64,000 nt of DNA from Heterobilharzia americana (Eukaryota > Platyhelminthes > Trematoda > Strigeidida > Schistosomatidae), in the NCBI GenBank assembly GCA_944470555.2, contig OX104134.1, forward strand, positions 102,852,701 through 102,916,700, given 5' to 3'. The position numbers and the translations under genes are program-made. The first letter of the stretch is position 1. Every line of letters starts with the position of its first letter. Below are positions 55,591-64,000 of the stretch, piece after piece. Under the pieces are notes generated by a model that was given only the letters and a program-made list of their open reading frames with translations, did no database searches and was not told the DNA's origin.

Positions 55591-55600
55591 GACTGTATAA

Positions 55601-56303
55601 AGGGTAGAAAAATGTTTGTTCAAGGAGTTATGGACCTCAACACAGTAAATATAACAAACTAATCAAAATTTGTCAAACCCCACTGTCCTTTTTGAAAAGC
55701 GCTCGTTAGCATGATGATTACCTGATATGGAGTCAAAACCGTAGTATTACAAAGCACAACTTACAGTCGTCGTGTGACTTGTGGCTGTTGTTCTGAAATT
55801 ACTGCCACAGGTTGACGAAATTCGTCCAGGGTCCACTTAGCTGAGTTACTCCCTGCCAACATATCAGAGATGATACGAGACATGCAGGAAATTAATCTGG
55901 TAAAGCTGCTAGCCGCCAAGTCTAGCATTACCACTTAGGGTATGATAGCGCAGACTCTTGAGAGCACCGAAGAGGCGTAACCAAAAAAGGAACCGAACCT
56001 CAAGACCTAGAAGGGGGCTCTAAAACCACAAGTTTCCTCTACTCACACTGATGCTAGGTGTTTTTTTGGAAGATAGAAACTGAGCTTCATGATATTCCAG
56101 GATTAAAAATGTCAACAATTGCATTTCTGCGTAGTCCTCAAGCGCGATCTCGACTAAACTAAACATTTAAAGGTTAATTAGTGTCAATTTACCTTTTATC
56201 CTTATTTAGAAGATCTGGAAATTGAGTTTTGCCTTGGACGCATCAGGGACAATTTGACTTATCAAGGTCATCCTCTAAATTACCCTGAGCGGCTATTGCA
56301 TGA
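55601..56303. other. Unassigned stretch before the SCY1-like gene
   Basis: It holds an open frame without stop from about 56211 (EDLEIEFCLGRIRDNLTYQG) that may be an upstream exon of the SCY1-like gene; its splice sites are not clear. Confidence 0.25.
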
Positions 56304-56375
56304 AGTCAGTGCATATGTAATGGCAATAGTCTTTCCGATACACCACCTCAAATTATTGACGATAAATTCCTAAGT

Positions 56376-56576
56376 GTGGGATTCACAATTGATCGGAATG
56401 AATACTATGAAGTCACTTTCCATCACACGGTTCAACCCTCATATAACAAGTTCCAAATAATCAAATATGTGAAAATCATCAAGGCAGCTAGTAGTGACAC
56501 TGCTAAGCAGAGTTGCAGGAAAAATGATGTGCTTTATGATGATTTTCGGATGACAAAGTTTCTATCTAGTGTATCT
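56376..56576 (+). CDS. SCY1-like pseudokinase gene, 5' exon
   Basis: The frame is open from 56304 and ends at a GTAAGT donor (56577) in phase 0. It encodes GFTIDRNEYYEVTFHHTVQ, then a Lys-rich stretch, ending MTKFLSSVS, which in SCY1-like proteins precedes the L-R-H-P block. This part would form the small lobe of the kinase-like domain; no glycine-rich loop is visible, as expected for a pseudokinase. The left boundary is unknown: no ATG is found in frame, so an upstream exon must contribute the start. Confidence 0.5.
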
Positions 56577-56627
56577 GTAAGTTTTTGTTTCTTGCCATGA
56601 CAATAAGGAAATTTCCACTTTATGCAG
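56577..56627 (+). other. 51-bp intron
   Basis: GTAAGT donor, T-rich stretch and TATGCAG acceptor; removing it keeps the pseudokinase frame. Very short introns near the 5' end of genes are characteristic of schistosomes. Confidence 0.65.
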
Positions 56628-56816
56628 ATGCCAGCGAGGTTACGTCATCCTTCCATCCTTCAAGTTCACAAATCGTGGTCTAATTCAATAGACACCTGGT
56701 GTTTAGTTGTAGAAAATTCAGTGCCATTTAATACGTTTTCCGAAAACCCAATGGCAGATGAATTATTGTCTGGATCACGCAGTTTACTCTCTGCTCTCAG
56801 TTTCCTGCACAATACA
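56628..56816 (+). CDS. SCY1-like pseudokinase gene, second visible exon
   Basis: 63 codons in phase 0: PARLRHPSILQVHKSW (the alpha-C/beta-4 region with the L-R-H-P-x-I-L signature of SCY1-like proteins), then DTWCLVVENSVPFNTF (hinge region), ending SALSFLHNT (helix E). SCY1-like proteins are catalytically poor kinases acting in Golgi and endosomal membrane traffic. Whether this is SCYL1, SCYL2 or SCYL3 cannot be settled; the next exon points to the SCYL1/3 type. Confidence 0.7.
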
Positions 56817-56852
56817 GTAGTTTGCTGTTTTGTTTGACATTTGCTTTTGCAG
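56817..56852 (+). other. 36-bp micro-intron
   Basis: GTAGTT donor and TTGCTTTTGCAG acceptor, phase 0. Reading through it gives an in-frame stop, and removal joins SFLHNT to LKVSHNNV, as the family requires. Confidence 0.7.
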
Positions 56853-56985
56853 CTCAAAGTCTCGCATAATAATGTGGCGACTTCTAGCGTTTTTGTTGAT
56901 TCTCGTATGTGTTGGAAATTGTGTGGGTTTGAGTTCGCTTTAAAATTCGATGATATGTCAGCTGATCAGATACGCATAATCGAAG
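56853..56985 (+). CDS. SCY1-like pseudokinase gene, third visible exon (cut by gap)
   Basis: The exon encodes LKVSHNNVATSSVFVDSRMC and then WKLCGFEFALKFDDM. It corresponds to the degenerate catalytic loop and metal-binding segment: H-N-N-V replaces the kinase H-R-D and G-F-E replaces D-F-G, so phosphotransfer residues are lacking, as in SCYL1/SCYL3. The exon runs into the run of N at 56986 and its end is unknown. Confidence 0.7.
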
Positions 56986-57485
56986 NNNNNNNNNNNNNNN
57001 NNNNNNNNNNNNNNNNNNNNNNNNNNNNNNNNNNNNNNNNNNNNNNNNNNNNNNNNNNNNNNNNNNNNNNNNNNNNNNNNNNNNNNNNNNNNNNNNNNNN
57101 NNNNNNNNNNNNNNNNNNNNNNNNNNNNNNNNNNNNNNNNNNNNNNNNNNNNNNNNNNNNNNNNNNNNNNNNNNNNNNNNNNNNNNNNNNNNNNNNNNNN
57201 NNNNNNNNNNNNNNNNNNNNNNNNNNNNNNNNNNNNNNNNNNNNNNNNNNNNNNNNNNNNNNNNNNNNNNNNNNNNNNNNNNNNNNNNNNNNNNNNNNNN
57301 NNNNNNNNNNNNNNNNNNNNNNNNNNNNNNNNNNNNNNNNNNNNNNNNNNNNNNNNNNNNNNNNNNNNNNNNNNNNNNNNNNNNNNNNNNNNNNNNNNNN
57401 NNNNNNNNNNNNNNNNNNNNNNNNNNNNNNNNNNNNNNNNNNNNNNNNNNNNNNNNNNNNNNNNNNNNNNNNNNNNNNNNNNNNN
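56986..57485. other. Assembly gap, 500 N
   Basis: Exactly 500 N, a conventional placeholder size. It interrupts the pseudokinase gene; the right side resumes inside an SR2-like 3' region, so an unassembled SR2-like copy is a likely cause. Confidence 0.98.
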
Positions 57486-57730
57486 GACTGATTGTTGTCT
57501 TCGAGATAATAAATATCAATGGTTGGAGACTCTTGATGACATGGCTAAAAAACAGTCGCAGTGGTGCAGGTGTTTTCGGTCTTTGACATTGTCGAAAGTC
57601 TGAACATTAACATTCAGTTTAAAAATTGTTTCTCCTCCCTTACACTTCTCTTGATGTCACCTCCTTTGTGCAGCAACATGAACCAGTGATCTTTTTGTGT
57701 GTGGGGGAAGTTTTACGCTGATTTTGTCTA
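57486..57730 (+). mobile_element. SR2-like 3' end fragment
   Basis: It begins inside the C-terminal region (WLETLDDMAKKQSQWCRCF, about 57520-57576), which aligns with the end of the SR2-like polyprotein at 36172-36250. The 3' untranslated region follows to about 57730. The rest of the element is presumably in the gap. Confidence 0.7.
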
Positions 57731-58855
57731 TGTGTCTATTTCAGAAGCTTGACACTACATTGGACTACTTTCATTGTAGTGTGTAGTGATTTCTTATCTG
57801 TGTTTCAGTCGTTTTGTTTCCAGTATGTTGAATATCGAGTTTTACTTGACTAAATTATTAGAAAAGGCAGTTCACTTTGTTATGTGAGTAATCCTAAATT
57901 TACAATGAACGTGAAAATTTCACCATTGTGTTTGGTGCTTCATGGAGGGTCTAATGTAAGGTCGAATCTCTTATATTTGACTCGCTTGGTAAATTTGAAC
58001 AAAGCAGGATGGACTGAATTCGTACATTCACGTGATATCATTTTATAGGGTATTTTCAGTTTCAGACTGCTTGGAATTTTGATGGTTCCTGAAATGAAAG
58101 TAAGATGACAATTTTGATCCAGCGGTACAAACCTGATTTTTGCATTCAAAATAGTCACTTTTAATTTCTAGTTTCGCCTTGATTGTAATCTTCCTAAAAC
58201 AATTCCTAACAAGAAAAAGTCAGGCGAAACCACAAAAATTAGAGATTGCGAAATATTGATAAAGCAGTTTGTCGATCAAAATGATTTCCAATTTATATGC
58301 TGTGGAATAAAAGGCTTAAGTAAGGGTTATAAAGAAATGAGTGAGCAAAACAAAGATTCAGCAAAAGTAATAGTCACTAACAGATTACATGACATGTCAA
58401 GGAGTTAAATTCATAAAAATCAGAATATAATCGTTAAGTCAAAATCTGTAAGAGATTGAAACAAAAGAGTATACAGAATTGAAACTGGAGGTTATCAAAA
58501 TGCAGTTACAATGACTGACTGGTGACCACATCGCTACATCATAAGTGTATCTTATAACCCAATGTATAAGTTTGCATATGGTTGTCGAATTGATATAAGC
58601 GAGCCTTAATAAAGTTAGATGTGTGAATTCACATTTCAGTAAACTGTATAGGAGAGATAAATGAAACAAAATGGCTTTCAGTAGACGGCTCATCCTTCGA
58701 TTATCTGATAAATGTTTTAAGGTGTTACTTCGTATCGTTGATTAAAACGCATACTCAAATTTTCCACGCAGCATATCGTTAATACAAATTTCTTATAATG
58801 TGTTTGAAAACTTGGAAGTCTCATTGATCAATTTGTTTTTATTTTCTTCCTTCAG
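57731..58855. other. Intron-like stretch of the downstream gene
   Basis: No repeat family is recognised. It contains an ATG-less open frame at 58172-58408 and short frames on both strands near 57904-58158 that compete with one another. Confidence 0.3.
58172..58408 (+). CDS. Candidate exon without known domain
   Basis: A TTTAATTTCTAG acceptor (ending 58171) precedes 78 open codons beginning FRLDCNLPKTIPNKKK, with a Lys-rich and then mixed composition, ending at TAA 58406-58408. It has no recognisable domain and its length could be chance. Confidence 0.2.
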   Translation, partial: FRLDCNLPKTIPNKKKSGETTKIRDCEILIKQFVDQNDFQFICCGIKGLSKGYKEMSEQNKDSAKVIVTNRLHDMSRS

Positions 58856-58884
58856 CACTTCTCCTGATCCTTCACTATCAGATG
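58856..58884 (+). CDS. Candidate 29-nt microexon
   Basis: A strong acceptor (TTCTTCCTTCAG ending 58855) and a GTAAGC donor (58885) enclose 29 bases. In the frame that joins the next exon it reads TSPDPSLSD with one base left over, which combines with GT of the exon at 63626 into a Gly codon. The phase match supports that the two are spliced together across 4.7 kb. Confidence 0.45.
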
Positions 58885-59049
58885 GTAAGCATTTTTATAG
58901 ACAAGACTTTTCTTACTTTGCATGTTTGTATGTTTTCGATAGTTATGTGCTGTTTAAACTGGGAAAGTTTATTTGCGTAGGTTCCACAGTCTGAATATAC
59001 ATTTCAAAGTTAGTATCTTTTATTATATCGATGTATAAACATGAGCCAA

Positions 59050-60636
59050 TAACTGTGCTCACAGCGTTGTGGTGTAAATTATTACACTATGATGGGGGTC
59101 TGAGGGCCAAGTCGTACTGGTACTGTTTGGATAGGATATGATAGCAGTAAGAGGATTCCCTTGGATTACCAGCAGTTTCACGCTCATGCTACCCTCCCAA
59201 TGGGAAGGGGGGTTAGAAAAGGTTTGCCCCTGAAAATAACACCTCCTGTGCCACAGTTATCCGGTACCGGCGTTATGAGTCCTCTCTGACTGTCGTTACA
59301 ACAACCAAACCTCAAAACAACATCCCACAAACATCGTATATAACATGCCTGAAGCAAATATCCCATGTTCTCTGTGGTCACATAAACCTTTTCTTTTTGA
59401 GTTACCTCAAGAAGAAAGAACTAACCTTGCATGGTGTGAGGCACCGGAAAGTGCCAACCGTCCTCAAGCTTCTGATAATATACAAGACCCAATGAAACAC
59501 AAGATGATATCCCCCTCAACTGTGTCTCTTCATTTGCCTTCATCTCCCGTTACTAACATTAACCCTCTTGACCCTTCCCCAACCTCTCATTCTGAAACCT
59601 TTGCCAACGATTGAGGTCATCGAAACCCCATCTCTAGTCTCCTGTGACCTTGCTGTCGATTTCATGTGGGTGCCCCCAAAGTCCGAACTGTATGCCGATT
59701 CGGACAGCAGGAATTGCTGGTCAGAACTGTGGAATCTCAATCGATGGATGTATGTATGTTGGGTCTGTGAGATACGTATGCAGGTCCTGAGTGTGGTTAT
59801 TAAATTGACCCTTCTTGGCCATAGTGATGAGTCTTCAAATTCAGGCATAACAGTGAGTTGTGGAGCATGAGGTTGGCTTCTCGACTTGATACCAGTCAAC
59901 AGGCATCTATGTGTGCTGTTGGACTGGACAGATGTGTGAGGACTCGGAAGGATCATGAGACAAAGCGTTGTCTGTTTATTGGTAATCTCTGCCTACACAC
60001 CCACCGACTGCAGTTGGGGTGATGGGAAGAATGAATTCAATGAGAAGCTGTAAATGTTGCTACAGGAAGCAAAACGTTCAGATGTAGTCGTAAAAGCAGG
60101 TGACTTGGAGGGTGAAGTAGAAGGGGTGAGCTGAGGCAATCGGAGAGACATGTTGGAGGTATTTATTGAATCCCATATCAACGAACCACTATGGTGATCG
60201 TCTGTTACAATGTTGTCCCAACACTCATTTGTTTCTGGTCATGAATGACTTTAGGGATAAGGAGAGACACTGTCACATAATGGTGTTCACAGACTTCAAG
60301 TCAACACTAAAGAAAGAAAGAGAGACGATGTTGCTGTTAGCTGTTGTTGTAGGGGGTTTGCGTTCTTTGTGGAATACCAGTTTTGACTGTGAATACGCGC
60401 TAGTAGGGGTGCGTGTATGTCTGCCCCTTACTGGTCACAGGGAAAGGAAGTAGCGAGGCCGATCCACGCTCGATTGATAGATGATAGCATCAAGAGAGGA
60501 GTTAACTAGGCGTTTATCGGAAGGTGACAGCAATGCTGATCGTGAGGAAACCTGACATGATATTAAGTCTGCTGTCGAAACAGCCGACAACCTACACCGA
60601 GTGGTTGGCAAACGTCATCGGAACTGATTGATGCGA

Positions 60637-60692
<56 letters not shown>

Positions 60693-62760
60693 CCAGTTTA
60701 CTGTGACCATGGTGAAGAGTGAAAGTAAATTGAACGTTGTCTGACCAAGAGTCTTCGTGTCGATCGTGAGCAGTGGTGGTTGGTGAAAGCGAGAGAGAGA
60801 CGGAGAAGGCATCAACTATGGGTAATAGTGATTAAGTATACTGGTGAGAAGAAGACGATGGTTAGTGAAACCATCACCGTTAAGAATGGAAGAGTGCTAA
60901 CCTCTCAGGACGGGTGGCTATAACGTTGGTCAGGACACTTAGAAGCACAGTTGAACTGGCCATCATGAAGAATTCAGGTGTCTAACATTCAGCCTGAAGC
61001 TGAATGAGACGTAGATGTTGGTTCCCCGAGTCTCTATGAAGTTGAGAAAGGTGTAATGAACCTGAAAGAATGCAAAGCATAAGGAGGTGACAGTTTTACA
61101 CCTGAGGTTATGAAGGAAGGAGGTAAGAAATTGGTGCTTCAAGTGATGGAGGTACTGCGTAGTGTATGTGAATCAGAGATAAAGGCATCAAACTTGTCTT
61201 CTTCACTGATCATCCCGGTCTATAACAATAGGGAGAAATCTTGTTACAACCGAAAAGGAATTGGTTTGACTGAAGTCGTTTTCAGGATCCTAGGATCTAC
61301 AGGTATTCGACACCTAACAAGAGCTCAGGAAACCCAGACAGGTTTCAGACACAGCTGGATGAGAGTGCATCTAACCATATTTTAGCCCTACAACAGGTTC
61401 TGAAACACAGGTGTGCGTATCGGTGACCGACACTCATAATATTTGTTGACCTACAGACAGGCGGTATTCGACAATTTCGACTGTAATGTATTGTGTCAGT
61501 GTCTAACTGTGAAGGGAGTACGAAGAGCTTATTTGTAGGTCTAATCAAAGGTCTCTACTCAAACTCACGCAACCGTATCAGGCCTCATGGAGAGTTTTCA
61601 TGTTAATTGACGACAGCTAGTGGGATTCATCAGGGTTATCTACTGTATATGCCTCTATTTGACTTCGTGATAGACGTAATAATGAGGATAGCCTTAGGTA
61701 CGTGTGAGTTCACATGGTTTGGCCTACTCGCTGGAGGTCATCTGGTTGAGTTGAGTATGCAGACGATATTGTCCGGCTACTTGAAGACGTTGATGAAATG
61801 CAGAGTTTTGTGAAGCTGTTGAGGGGAAATCCGAGTATGTTTGGGTGGTATTCGTTTCACACTTGTCAAATGTTAGATGATGCTCGAGGACTAGTCTGCT
61901 GCAAGTACTGGCAGTTTTATGGTAAGAGTGAAGTGGTTGAAAGTTGTCGACCACCTCACTTACTTGGGGGAGTTACATCATCCCAAACGGCTTGGTTGGT
62001 GACGATATCTCAACTTGGATTCAGAAGGCCGTTTTGGCATTTGTTAAATTGCATCACCTGTGGCGCCAACTAGCGAGATATCCTACTATCCACCAAATGA
62101 CTTCGTTGCAGTGCGTTTTGTCCAGTTGTACGGCTGAGACATAGTTGAAAGCAGAAGAAATGAAGCGGTTAGTGTTTTTTGATCGTAGGTGTTTTCGTAG
62201 CATTGATGGCGTTTGGTTGGATCAGCGTGTGAGCAATGTTGAGGTGAGGTGAAGGATGCTGAGCAAGACAGGAAAGTCGAGTAATGAGGGTGTTAACCTT
62301 AGTTGGTTGAGATGGTTTGGACATGTGTTGCACATTCCGTGCCACCACCTACCTTGAAGTTCGATACTAGGGGAAGTTGGACTAGGTTGGAATAGTGTTC
62401 AGGGTGATTAGACCAATACGTTGCACCAGTCGGTGAAGTCTCTTGCTGTTGGTCTGAGTCGTGTGAAGAGATATAGTCTGCTTGTTTGTGGTCCCTGAGG
62501 TGAAAGGAATGAGTTGTTGATGACCCTTAGTGATATGGCTGGAAATCATTCACAGTGTCGCAGATGTATTGGCTACTTGACGTCTTAAGCTTGTATATTT
62601 GCACTAATCGTTAACTTCAGATTGTTTATTCTCGCATACAAATTCTTCTACTTTGATATCACTCCTTTTCTATACAACTATTCTTTTGTATACTTCTTTG
62701 AAGTATGGCAACTTGAGCGGATGCACCTGTGTGCAAGATTTTACTGTGGTTTCTTCTGTC
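59050..62760 (+). mobile_element. Degenerate SR2-like RTE retrotransposon, copy F6
   Basis: The 5' untranslated block (59085-59230) and 5' region are followed by the endonuclease (59700-60470). Its motif Glu-containing segment is changed to VCWVCEIRMQVLSVV, and the Asp-His end reads DCEYALVGVRVCL. The linker carries a GATT expansion (60637-60692). The RT spans 61080-61830 and the C-terminal region runs to 62580, with the 3' untranslated region to about 62760. It is full of stops. It lies in the long intron between the exons at 58884 and 63626. Confidence 0.75.
60637..60692. repeat. (GATT)14 microsatellite inside the SR2-like copy
   Basis: Fourteen perfect GATT units where other copies have a single GACTGATT. 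It has expanded within the former coding region, not at the element's TGAT tail. Confidence 0.95.
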
Positions 62761-62809
62761 TGTGGGACTAGCAATATTGAATGAGGTAGGTTTCTCTTGT
62801 GTTGAAGCT

Positions 62810-63080
62810 GTATGTGGTCAGACCAAGAAATAACACCAATCTCTGACTCCTGTTTTAGACATGTCAAATAGAGAATCGCTGACTGCAGCTCTTCAGATGG
62901 CTGAGGATCATTGGTTGGAGGCTCGTGGAAACATGTTTTGAAATCGGTCACAATCATGCAGATGTATTCACCATTCATCCTCCTCAAGGTTTCAAACGTC
63001 TTTATTAACCTTCTCGTACGCTTTACCTACTTTAATTTCGTTATATCTTTGTCTTGACGGTTTGGTCGATGTTGTGTTAG
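62810..63080 (+). mobile_element. Second SR2-like 3' fragment
   Basis: 62880-62990 repeats the C-terminal end of the SR2-like polyprotein (a degenerate counterpart of WLETLGDMA, with TCATGCAGATGTATTC) and the beginning of the 3' untranslated region, directly after copy F6. It may be a tandem truncated insertion. Confidence 0.5.
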
Positions 63081-63296
63081 TTACTAGTTGAACCTACGGC
63101 CATTAACGTTGCACTAACTATCTCAGGGACAAGACTAATTTACGTAGCCAAGCCATACACTACACAATTATTTGTATTTAACGAACGAAATGGGGAGTGT
63201 ACAAGGCCTTAAAGCCTAGGCAACCTAATGAGAATTTCAAAGAATGAGAACAAAGACGGACACGTGAAGGATATTCATGAATAAACGGTTGCATCC

Positions 63297-63413
63297 CTCA
63301 TTCTTCCTGGAGCCATGTTCAAAAGACTGCAGAGAACAGAGTGAAGTGGAGACGTGCTACTGAAGCCCTATATTCCACTAGGAACCCAAGGGACTAATAA
63401 TAATAATAATAAT
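63297..63413 (+). mobile_element. SR3-like 3' end, strongly 5' truncated
   Basis: About 117 bp homologous to 9210-9313, ending in ACCCAAGGGAC and (TAA)n. Short 5'-truncated copies are typical products of target-primed reverse transcription. Confidence 0.8.
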
Positions 63414-63625
63414 CTCTCAATCTTTCCAGCTACCAATACAATAAGTTTCAGTGTTTTATACTTATTTTTCCGTATTTTACTGTAAAGTATGATGACTTCT
63501 CTGCAAGTTTCGACTATTATCTGTCCGTGATTTCATTCCATAGTGTTATTTACTTTTTGCATGTTTTTTAAGTGATATTTATGCTGATTCAAAAGTATGT
63601 ATTCCTTTTTGATTCTATTTTCCAG
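63414..63625. other. Right end of the long intron
   Basis: AT-rich, no repeat recognised, ending in the T-rich acceptor ATTTTCCAG at 63625. Confidence 0.35.
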
Positions 63626-63891
63626 GTGCTGTCATCAAGGTATCTAGTGATCATAAGAATAATTGTGGTGATAATGATGCTTATTGTAATGATCCCGAGG
63701 ATACGCTTCAGCCAACTACTGAATTTGCTTGTAAACCAGTTGAAGAAAATAACAATTCTACCGAGTCAAATTGTAGGAAAATAGACGGCTTAAATAGTAC
63801 TTCTGAATGTTCACTGCCTGAAAAATCTACTGAAAAGAAATCACTATCCTATTTTGAAGACAATAACATCATTGTCAGTAGTTGCGAAGAG
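63626..63891 (+). CDS. Exon of an unidentified gene (possibly the SCY1-like gene)
   Basis: From the acceptor at 63625 a frame of 88 codons (after two bases completing a split Gly codon) is open to a GTTGGT donor at 63892. It encodes AVIKVSSDHKNNCGDNDAYC, then acidic, Asn/Ser-rich text (KPVEENNNSTESNCRKIDG) and FEDNNIIVSSCEE. The composition suggests a disordered linker. The frame that starts at 63572 and overlaps it is the wrong one. The gene could be the same as the SCY1-like gene on the same strand, whose C-terminal half is disordered in relatives, but there is no direct evidence. Confidence 0.5.
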
Positions 63892-63951
63892 GTTGGTTAT
63901 GGATATCTTGTAGACATTCCAATTAAATTTGAGTTTTTATTTAATTTCTAG
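63892..63951 (+). other. 60-bp intron
   Basis: GTTGGT donor and TTTAATTTCTAG acceptor; removing it keeps phase 0 between the neighbouring exons. Confidence 0.5.
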
Positions 63952-64000
63952 GCTGGCTTGTTCGAGTACCAGTTTCCTGAAGGCTTACAGATACATTTTG
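63952..64000 (+). CDS. Start of the next exon (runs off the window)
   Basis: Open in phase 0: AGLFEYQFPEGLQIHF. It is too short to identify. Confidence 0.45.

Larger units (their letters stand above)
51240..55600 (-). mobile_element. Nearly complete CR1-like non-LTR retrotransposon
   Basis: On the minus strand it has a PHD-finger-like N-terminus and ORF1 (55590-53960), endonuclease (53849-52962), RT (52821-51803) and a C-terminal domain (51688-51281). Order and length (4.3 kb) fit a full CR1-like element with two ORFs. Frameshifts occur in both. No target-site duplication was identified, so the ends are approximate. Confidence 0.8.

Noticed and set aside
57940..58158. Minus-strand 72-codon frame and the competing plus-strand frame from 57904
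   Set aside because: Both strands are open over the same bases and neither shows a domain; coding status cannot be supported.
1..64000. Hammerhead ribozyme of the schistosome SM-alpha type
   Set aside because: No segment with the conserved core CTGATGAG ... GAAA in proper spacing was found by eye on either strand.

Overview
The window looks like flatworm DNA, most likely Schistosoma. It is dense in non-LTR retrotransposons of schistosome type: an RTE family resembling SR2, a second RTE family resembling SR3/Perere-3, CR1/jockey-like elements, and one Ty3/Gypsy LTR element. The few host exons are separated by introns that are either tiny (36-60 bp) or many kilobases long, as in schistosome genes. 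No prokaryotic features are present. The family names are recognised from protein motifs, not from a database search.

Layout. At 606-704 (+) lies what looks like the last coding exon of a DEDD-type RNA exonuclease. From 1.1 to 5.8 kb are decayed SR2-like copies. 5998-9313 is a full-length but frame-broken SR3-like element with a target-site duplication. 11.2-23.6 kb (minus strand) holds a LARP6-like gene: a La-motif exon at 23626-23195, an RRM-continuation exon at 20306-20105, a small candidate exon at 12542-12501 and a probable terminal exon at 11517-11244. Its introns carry an SR2-like copy and both arms of a nearly perfect 1.6-kb inverted repeat. 24097-28229 is a Gypsy element with two 345-bp LTRs, a tRNA-Trp-like primer site and no integrase core. 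28.3-34.8 kb holds non-LTR fragments, an internally deleted SR3-like element and unassigned DNA. 35.1-43.0 kb is an old SR2-like element (+) interrupted by a younger, complete SR2-like insertion (35975-39921, minus strand) with an 11-bp target-site duplication. 42.9-55.6 kb contains jockey/CR1-like elements, including one with ORF1 (PHD-like finger) and ORF2. 56.3 kb onward holds exons of a SCY1-like pseudokinase, cut by a 500-N gap, and then further exons (58856-58884, 63626-63891, 63952 onward) of the same or another gene, with SR2-like and SR3-like copies in the long intron.

The most unusual feature is three large, nearly identical inverted repeats: IR-A (15671-17283 / 20453-22060), IR-B (17653-19186 / 35713-35974 plus 39922-41203) and IR-C (32176-33858 / 43789-45469). 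IR-A brackets a LARP6-like exon. IR-B looks like a conversion tract between old SR2-like copies, and its left arm keeps the empty site for the SR2-like insertion found in its right arm. These could be real palindromic duplications or assembly artefacts; the sequence alone cannot decide.

I see no CRISPR array, operon, tRNA or rRNA gene, and no clearly new defence or metabolic system. Element boundaries without a target-site duplication are approximate.
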